DNA of 64,000 nt from Aestuariibaculum marinum (lineage in GTDB: Bacteria; Bacteroidota; Bacteroidia; Flavobacteriales; Flavobacteriaceae). Shown piece after piece: positions 59,131-64,000 of this stretch (within the stretch, counting starts at the first letter, position 1; each line of letters opens with the position of its first letter). Both the position numbers and the translations under genes were made by a program. The notes beneath the pieces are model-generated. The model saw only the letters and a program-made list of their open reading frames with translations. It did not search any database and was not told the DNA's origin. Where the stretch lies: NCBI RefSeq assembly GCF_014596975.1, contig NZ_JACVXD010000006.1, positions 94,538-158,537 on the forward strand, given 5' to 3'.

Positions 59131-59453
59131 ATATTCAAAACGCACAAAAGGAAGTAGACGAGTGGATTAAAAATCATGGGGTTCGTTATTTTAACGAGTT
59201 AACAAATATGGCACAACTAACAGAAGAAGTTGGTGAAGTTGCCCGTATTATTGCGCGTCGTTATGGTGAACAAAGTGAAAAAGAAAGCGATAAGGATAAA
59301 GATTTAGGCGAAGAATTAGCCGATGTATTATTTGTTGTTTTGTGTTTGGCGAACCAAACCGAGGTAGATTTGCAGGCGGCTTTCGATAAAAGAATGGATA
59401 AGAAGGGAAAACGCGACCACGATAGACACCATAATAACGAAAAATTAAAGTAA
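59127..59453 (+). CDS. MazG-like nucleotide pyrophosphohydrolase
   Basis: This 108-residue all-alpha NTP-pyrophosphatase has MAQLTEEVGEVARIIARRYGEQSE (ExxE-type helix) and DKDLGEELADVLFVVLCLANQTEVDL (EExxD), the metal-binding motifs of the MazG/dUTPase superfamily. The highly charged tail KRMDKKGKRDHDRHHNNEKLK is noticeable. The substrate is unknown; family members cleave non-canonical dNTPs or NTPs. It overlaps dtd by 4 bp, so it belongs to the rsgA-dtd unit. Confidence 0.88.
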   Translation: MNIQNAQKEVDEWIKNHGVRYFNELTNMAQLTEEVGEVARIIARRYGEQSEKESDKDKDLGEELADVLFVVLCLANQTEVDLQAAFDKRMDKKGKRDHDRHHNNEKLK

Positions 59454-59486
59454 ATTAGCGGCTTGTTAAAAACAAACCAACTATTT

Positions 59487-60710
59487 ATGCAAATTACTCT
59501 TCAAAAATCTGAAATAGCAAAGCAGTCGTCTATTCAAATTACAGGTTCTAAAAGTGAATCAAATAGGCTATTACTTTTAAAGGCGTTATATCCGCAGTTT
59601 AATCTTGAAAATATCTCAAATTCTGATGATAGTAATTTAATGACCAAAGCATTAAGTTCGTCGTCTGATGTGGTTGATATTCACCATGCAGGTACCGCTA
59701 TGCGATTTTTAACAGCCTTTTTTGCGGTTCAGGAAGGACGAGAGGTAACGCTTACCGGTTCTAAACGTATGAAGGAGCGTCCAATTCAAATTTTGGTTGA
59801 GGCACTTCAGGAACTTGGAGCCGATATAGAATATGTTGAAAACAGTGGTTATCCACCTATTAAGATAAAAGGTAAAAAGCTTACTAAAAATAAAGTGTCT
59901 CTACAGGCTAATGTAAGTAGCCAGTATATTTCTGCTTTGTTGTTAATCGCCTCTCGTTTAGAAAACGGATTGGAATTAACTTTAGAAGGAAAAATAACTT
60001 CGGTGCCCTACATTAATATGACCTTGAGTTTGTTAACTGAAATTGGGGTTGAAAATTCGTTTGAAGGAAATACCATTGTGGTTAAACCGGCTCCAAAAGA
60101 TTTAGAAGCTAAAACTTTGGTTGTAGAATCAGATTGGTCTTCGGCATCATATTATTTCAGTTTGGCAGCATTAAGTGCTGTAGGAATAGAAATTACATTA
60201 TCATCTTATAAAGAAAATTCATTGCAGGGCGATTCTGCTTTAGTGGAGATTTACAGACATTTTGGTGTTGAAACGGCTTTTAATAATAATTCGGTGACAT
60301 TAACAAAAACCGATAAAGACGTTTTACCATTCACTTACGATTTAACAAATGCGCCAGATATAGCACAGACCATTGCTGTAACTTGTTTTGCCTTGGGTAT
60401 AAAATGCGATTTAACCGGACTTCATACGCTTAAAATTAAAGAAACCGACCGTTTGGTGGCTTTAAAAACTGAAATTGAAAAGTTAGGCGGACAGGTTGAA
60501 ATTACTGATGCTTCGCTTCATTTGGCTGAAGCTAAATCTATTAAAAGCGATGTTGCTATTGCTACATATCACGACCACAGGATGGCTATGGCCTTTGCTC
60601 CAATAGCACTTAAAACATCGGTAATTATAGAAGATGCTATGGTGGTTTCAAAGTCGTACCCAACATTTTGGGACGATTTAGAATCTATAGGTTTTAAAAT
60701 AACTAAATAA
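59487..60710 (+). CDS. aroA: 3-phosphoshikimate 1-carboxyvinyltransferase (EPSP synthase)
   Basis: This 407-residue enzyme of the shikimate pathway joins shikimate-3-phosphate and PEP. ITGSKSESNRLLLLKALYP is the phosphate-binding start, then HHAGTAMRFLTAFFAVQEG, LTGSKRMKERPI, VSSQYISALLL and the C-terminal LKIKETDRLVALKTEIEKLGG and YHDHRMAMAFAP. Changes from the classic motif LPGSKSxSNRAL are small. A TTG at 59463 extends the frame by eight residues; MQITLQKSEI is the more likely start. It lies 33 bp after the MazG-like gene and does not belong to the Phe/Tyr operon. Confidence 0.92.
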   Translation: MQITLQKSEIAKQSSIQITGSKSESNRLLLLKALYPQFNLENISNSDDSNLMTKALSSSSDVVDIHHAGTAMRFLTAFFAVQEGREVTLTGSKRMKERPIQILVEALQELGADIEYVENSGYPPIKIKGKKLTKNKVSLQANVSSQYISALLLIASRLENGLELTLEGKITSVPYINMTLSLLTEIGVENSFEGNTIVVKPAPKDLEAKTLVVESDWSSASYYFSLAALSAVGIEITLSSYKENSLQGDSALVEIYRHFGVETAFNNNSVTLTKTDKDVLPFTYDLTNAPDIAQTIAVTCFALGIKCDLTGLHTLKIKETDRLVALKTEIEKLGGQVEITDASLHLAEAKSIKSDVAIATYHDHRMAMAFAPIALKTSVIIEDAMVVSKSYPTFWDDLESIGFKITK

Positions 60711-60725
60711 TAATCACCCATTTAC

Positions 60726-60757
60726 TTGACAAGGCCTATCTGCAGATTGTATATTTG
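60726..60757 (+). promoter_or_regulatory. Candidate queA promoter
   Basis: TTG (60726-60728), a 21-bp spacer and a perfect -7 box TATATTTG (60750-60757) stand 49 bp before the queA ATG. Confidence 0.5.
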
Positions 60758-60805
60758 CAGCCTTCGTAGTATTGAAGTAAATTAAAAAACAATAAAAGTA
60801 AACAG

Positions 60806-61855
60806 ATGAAATTATCAAACTTTGGTTTTAACTTACCAGATGAATTATTAGCGGAATATCCGGCAGAAAACAGAGATGAGGCACGTTTAATGGTTTTAGA
60901 TAGAAAAAATCAAACCATTGAACACAAGATGTTTAAGGATATTGTTGACTATTTTGATGAAGATGATGTTTTAATTCTGAACAACACCAAAGTATTTCCA
61001 GCACGTCTTTATGGTAATAAAGAAAAAACCGGAGCTAGAATTGAAGTATTCTTATTAAGAGAACTTAACGAAGAGCAACGTCTTTGGGATGTACTTGTAG
61101 ATCCGGCTCGTAAAATTAGAATTGGTAACAAATTATATTTCGGTGACGACGATACGTTAGTAGCAGAGGTTATCGATAATACCACTTCTAGAGGTCGTAC
61201 ATTACGTTTCTTATACGATGGTTCTTATGCAGAATTTCGTAGAAAATTAAACGAGTTAGGTGAAACACCGCTTCCAAAGTACATCAAAAGAGATGTAGAA
61301 CCAGAAGATGAAGAGCGTTACCAAACAATTTACGCTAAAAACGAAGGAGCGGTTGCAGCACCAACAGCTGGTCTTCACTTCTCTAAGCATTTACTGAAGC
61401 GTTTAGAAATTAAAGGCGTAAACTTTGCAGAGGTAACTTTACACGTAGGTTTAGGTACATTTAATCCAGTTGAGGTAGAAGATTTATCGAAACACAAAAT
61501 GGATAGCGAAGAGCTTAAAATTGATGAAAATGCAGTTGAAACTGTAAATAAAGGTATCCGTAATAAAAAGCGCGTTTGTGCTGTAGGTACAACGGTTATG
61601 CGTGCTATTGAGAGTTCGGTGTCTTCAAATGGCGAGTTAAATGAGTTTGAAGGTTGGACCAATAAATTTATTTTCCCTCCTTACGATTTCAGTATTGCCA
61701 ACTGTATGATTACTAATTTCCATACGCCAAAATCAACATTATTAATGATGATTTCTGCATTTGCTGGTCACGATTTTATGAAAAAAGCATACGATGAAGC
61801 TGTGAAAGAAGGTTATAAGTTTTACAGTTATGGTGATGCCATGTTAATCATCTAA
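60806..61855 (+). CDS. queA: S-adenosylmethionine:tRNA ribosyltransferase-isomerase
   Basis: This 349-residue enzyme transfers the ribosyl part of SAM to 7-aminomethyl-deazaguanine in tRNA during queuosine synthesis. [31 protein letters not shown] is the family start, and [58 protein letters not shown] and [19 protein letters not shown] are diagnostic. It stands alone between a promoter and a terminator. Confidence 0.97.
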   Translation: MKLSNFGFNLPDELLAEYPAENRDEARLMVLDRKNQTIEHKMFKDIVDYFDEDDVLILNNTKVFPARLYGNKEKTGARIEVFLLRELNEEQRLWDVLVDPARKIRIGNKLYFGDDDTLVAEVIDNTTSRGRTLRFLYDGSYAEFRRKLNELGETPLPKYIKRDVEPEDEERYQTIYAKNEGAVAAPTAGLHFSKHLLKRLEIKGVNFAEVTLHVGLGTFNPVEVEDLSKHKMDSEELKIDENAVETVNKGIRNKKRVCAVGTTVMRAIESSVSSNGELNEFEGWTNKFIFPPYDFSIANCMITNFHTPKSTLLMMISAFAGHDFMKKAYDEAVKEGYKFYSYGDAMLII

Positions 61856-61862
61856 AAATATC

Positions 61863-61892
61863 AAAAGCCTTGTTTTTACAAGGCTTTTTTTT
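61863..61892 (+). terminator. Intrinsic terminator of queA
   Basis: AAAAGCCTTGT (61863-61873) and ACAAGGCTTTT (61878-61888) form a perfect 11-bp stem around TTTT, and Ts run on to 61892. It follows the queA stop by 7 bp. Confidence 0.93.
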
Positions 61893-61994
61893 GCTTCATT
61901 TTTTTCGGTATCCTTTGAGGTAAGTTTAAAATTCCTCTTTCAATCCTAAATGTAAACTCCATATACTTAAATTATAAGTGATATAGCTTGTCTA

Positions 61995-62057
61995 TAGATT
62001 ATTAGGCTAATTAGTCTTAACAAGTCTAATAATCTAAGCCCAAAATCATTACTTTTG
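61995..62057 (+). promoter_or_regulatory. rlmN promoter with upstream 11-bp inverted repeat
   Basis: TAGATTATTAG (61995-62005) and CTAATAATCTA (62026-62036) are perfect inverted repeats around a 20-bp core. They end 13 bp before a perfect -7 box TACTTTTG (62050-62057). The start codon is only 8 bases after the box, so the message would begin at or almost at the ATG. The repeat covers the -33 region and may be an operator. Confidence 0.5.
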
Positions 62058-62065
62058 CATCATCT

Positions 62066-63106
62066 ATGGCAAATACAAAAAAAGACATACGCGCACTAAC
62101 CAAAGAGCAGTTAAGAGCATTTTTCGAAAAGCAAGGTGATAAGGCGTTTCGTGGTAACCAGGTTTACGAATGGTTATGGCAAAAGGCTGCCTATTCTTTC
62201 GATGATATGACTAATATTTCGAAGGAAACCCGCCAAATGCTGGAAGATAATTTTGTGATTAACAACATTAAGGTCGATACGATGCAACGTAGTAGCGATG
62301 GTACGGTTAAAAATGCAGTGCGTTTACATGATGGATTAGTCGTGGAGTCTGTATTGATACCAACGCCAACAAGAACAACAGCTTGTGTATCTAGTCAGGT
62401 AGGCTGTAGTTTAGATTGTCGTTTTTGTGCAACAGCACGATTAAAGCGCATGCGTAACTTAAACCCGGATGAAATTTACGATCAGGTGGTGGCGATAGAT
62501 AACGAAAGTCGTTTATATCATGATCGTCCCTTAAGTAATATTGTATTTATGGGTATGGGTGAGCCGCTTATGAACTATAACAATGTGATTAAAGCCATTG
62601 ATAAAATAACCTCGGATGAAGGTTTAGGCATGTCTCCAAAGCGTATAACGCTATCAACTTCAGGAGTGCCAAAAATGATCAAAAAAATGGCCGATGATGA
62701 GGTGAAATTTAATTTAGCCGTGTCTTTACATTCAGCGGTAGATGAGGTACGAACTAAGATCATGCCGTTTAATGAAACCTTTCCGCTTAACGACTTACGT
62801 GAAGCTTTAGAATACTGGTATGCTAAAACCAAACGCAGAATTACTTACGAATATGTGGTTTGGGATGGAATAAATGATACACAGCGTGATATCGATGCCT
62901 TTGTGAAATTCTGCAAGTACGTACCGTGTAAAGTTAATATTATAGAGTACAACCCAATTGACGATGGTGAATTCCAGCAAGCGTCTAACCAAGCATTAGA
63001 AAATTATATTTCTGGTCTTGAAAAACACAACATTGTAGTAAATGTACGTCGTAGTCGTGGTAAAGATATTGATGCCGCCTGCGGACAATTAGCAAATAAA
63101 AATTAG
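62066..63106 (+). CDS. rlmN: Dual-specificity 23S rRNA / tRNA (adenine-C2) methyltransferase RlmN
   Basis: This 346-residue radical-SAM enzyme methylates A2503 of 23S rRNA and A37 of some tRNAs. The [4Fe-4S] site is Cys114-x3-Cys118-x2-Cys121 (CSLDCRFC). FMGMGEPLMNYNNV, ITLSTSGVPKMIKKMA and LAVSLHSAVDEVRTKIMP are typical, and the C-terminal Cys in DIDAACGQLA is the methyl-carrying one. The N-terminal QVYEWLWQKAAYSFDDMTNISKETR helical domain is also present. Confidence 0.96.
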   Translation: MANTKKDIRALTKEQLRAFFEKQGDKAFRGNQVYEWLWQKAAYSFDDMTNISKETRQMLEDNFVINNIKVDTMQRSSDGTVKNAVRLHDGLVVESVLIPTPTRTTACVSSQVGCSLDCRFCATARLKRMRNLNPDEIYDQVVAIDNESRLYHDRPLSNIVFMGMGEPLMNYNNVIKAIDKITSDEGLGMSPKRITLSTSGVPKMIKKMADDEVKFNLAVSLHSAVDEVRTKIMPFNETFPLNDLREALEYWYAKTKRRITYEYVVWDGINDTQRDIDAFVKFCKYVPCKVNIIEYNPIDDGEFQQASNQALENYISGLEKHNIVVNVRRSRGKDIDAACGQLANKN

Positions 63107-63125
63107 AAATTAAATCGCTAAAACT

Positions 63126-63133
63126 TATATTTG
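63126..63133 (+). promoter_or_regulatory. -7 element ahead of the polyprenyl synthase gene
   Basis: TATATTTG fits the -7 consensus and would start transcription near 63140, about 14 bp ahead of the TTG start. No clear -33 match is seen. Confidence 0.4.
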
Positions 63134-63153
63134 AATTCTCTTAGCTTAAGCAT

Positions 63154-64000
63154 TTGAAAATAGTAGAGCAAATAAAACAACCTATAGCCTTTGAAATGGA
63201 TCTTTTCGAGCAAAAGTTTCTGCTTTCAATGTCTAGTAAGGTAGCTTTATTAAATAGGATTACCACATATATCGTAAACCGAAAAGGGAAGCAAATGCGT
63301 CCTATGTTTGTGTTTTTGGTAGCAAAAATGGTGTCTAACGGCGAGGCTATAGAGCGTACGTATCGTGGAGCTTCAGTTATAGAATTGATTCATACAGCAA
63401 CTTTGGTGCATGACGATGTGGTTGATGATAGTAACCGCCGACGTGGATTCTTTTCAGTTAATGCCCTTTGGAAAAATAAAATAGCTGTTCTTATTGGCGA
63501 CTATCTGCTGTCGAAAGGTTTATTGCTCAGTATCGATAATAACGATTTCGATTTACTTAAAATCATTTCTGTCGCTGTTAGAGAAATGAGTGAAGGTGAA
63601 TTGCTTCAGATTGAAAAGGCTCGAAAGCTGGATATAACTGAGGATGTATATTACGAAATCATTCGACAAAAAACAGCAACGCTAATAGCGGCTTGTTGTA
63701 GTTTAGGGGCAGCTTCGGTTAAGCCTGAATCAGACCATGTTGAAAAGATGCGCAAATTCGGTGAACTTATTGGTATGGCTTTTCAAATTAAGGATGATTT
63801 ATTTGATTATAGCGAGGACCAGATTGGGAAACCAACAGGTATCGATATCAAAGAACAGAAAATGACATTGCCTTTAATTTATGTGCTTAACAACGCAGAA
63901 AAGAAAGACAAAAAGTGGTTAATTAACTCTATAAAAAACCATAACAAGGATAAAAAGCGTGTTAAAGAAGTTATTGCTTTTGTAAAGGCTAATGGCGGTT
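63154..64000 (+). CDS. Polyprenyl diphosphate synthase (3' end cut by window edge)
   Basis: The frame opens at a TTG (63154) and stays open to the right edge, giving 282 residues. It is a trans-isoprenyl diphosphate synthase: RKGKQMRPMFVFLVAKMV, the first aspartate-rich motif LVHDDVVDDSNRRRG, KTATLIAACCSLGA and the second motif FQIKDDLFDYSEDQIGKPTGID are in place. These enzymes build the octaprenyl-type tail used for menaquinone or for cell-wall lipid carriers. The lineup of the first residues (KIVEQIKQPIAFEMDLFEQKF) with family members favours the TTG start over a downstream ATG at 63196. The C-terminal part is missing. Confidence 0.9.
   Translation, partial: MKIVEQIKQPIAFEMDLFEQKFLLSMSSKVALLNRITTYIVNRKGKQMRPMFVFLVAKMVSNGEAIERTYRGASVIELIHTATLVHDDVVDDSNRRRGFFSVNALWKNKIAVLIGDYLLSKGLLLSIDNNDFDLLKIISVAVREMSEGELLQIEKARKLDITEDVYYEIIRQKTATLIAACCSLGAASVKPESDHVEKMRKFGELIGMAFQIKDDLFDYSEDQIGKPTGIDIKEQKMTLPLIYVLNNAEKKDKKWLINSIKNHNKDKKRVKEVIAFVKANGG

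Noticed and set aside
1-64000. tRNA genes, CRISPR arrays, insertion sequences or prophage genes
   Set aside because: I looked for cloverleaf ends, regularly spaced repeats, transposase and integrase motifs and found none.

Overview
The window comes from a member of the Bacteroidota, most likely a marine flavobacterium (Flavobacteriaceae). The reasons are: AT-rich DNA; promoters of the form TTTG-N18-TAnnTTTG instead of sigma70-type ones; almost no Shine-Dalgarno sequences; a gliding-motility ATPase (GldA); a TonB-dependent receptor next to GH29 fucosidases; and family-typical arrangements such as a split metH, a DAHP synthase-chorismate mutase fusion and a succinylornithine-type transcarbamylase. 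The species cannot be named from the sequence. I see no tRNA, rRNA, CRISPR array, insertion sequence or prophage.

Layout. (1) 1-6006, minus strand: a small carbohydrate locus with a TonB-dependent receptor followed by two GH29 alpha-L-fucosidases, one frameshifted and one cut by the window edge. (2) 6245-17646: an eleven-gene arginine plus proline operon (GNAT-argG-argC-proC-argD-proA-proB-argF'-argB-argE-argH), preceded by a 35-codon ORF whose last nine codons include five for Arg. (3) 17711-22872: an acyltransferase, leuAB on the minus strand and a TPR-like protein. (4) 22991-27931: a SAM-I riboswitch, a three-domain MetX-aspartokinase-homoserine dehydrogenase fusion and a sulfhydrylase. 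(5) 27947-30361, minus strand: a GH88 / DUF2264 pair for uronic-acid oligosaccharides. (6) 30512-40647: an Rrf2 regulator and the whole assimilatory sulfate, siroheme and cysteine set. (7) 40700-45854: a second SAM-I riboswitch, split metH, a 29-aa membrane peptide and metF. (8) 45864-52162: a PagL-like protein, a DUF2807 lipoprotein, ackA-pta and gldA. (9) 52269-56478: the Phe/Tyr operon behind a 24-codon leader peptide and an intrinsic terminator. (10) 56501-64000: two exported proteins, then rsgA, dtd, a MazG-like protein, aroA, queA, rlmN and the start of a polyprenyl diphosphate synthase.

How it fits together. Much of the window is one linked amino-acid economy. Sulfate becomes sulfide (cysDN, cysH, sulfite reductase, siroheme genes, ferredoxin reductase). 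Sulfide becomes cysteine (cysE, cysM), or homocysteine through the homoserine branch (fusion protein, metZ), and then methionine (metH, metF). Arginine and proline are built from glutamate in one transcript, and Phe/Tyr from chorismate in another. Control looks largely RNA-based: two SAM-I riboswitches, a clear Phe/Tyr ribosome-stalling attenuator, and a candidate Arg leader peptide. I consider the two leader peptides the most interesting content, because leader-peptide attenuation is poorly described in this phylum.
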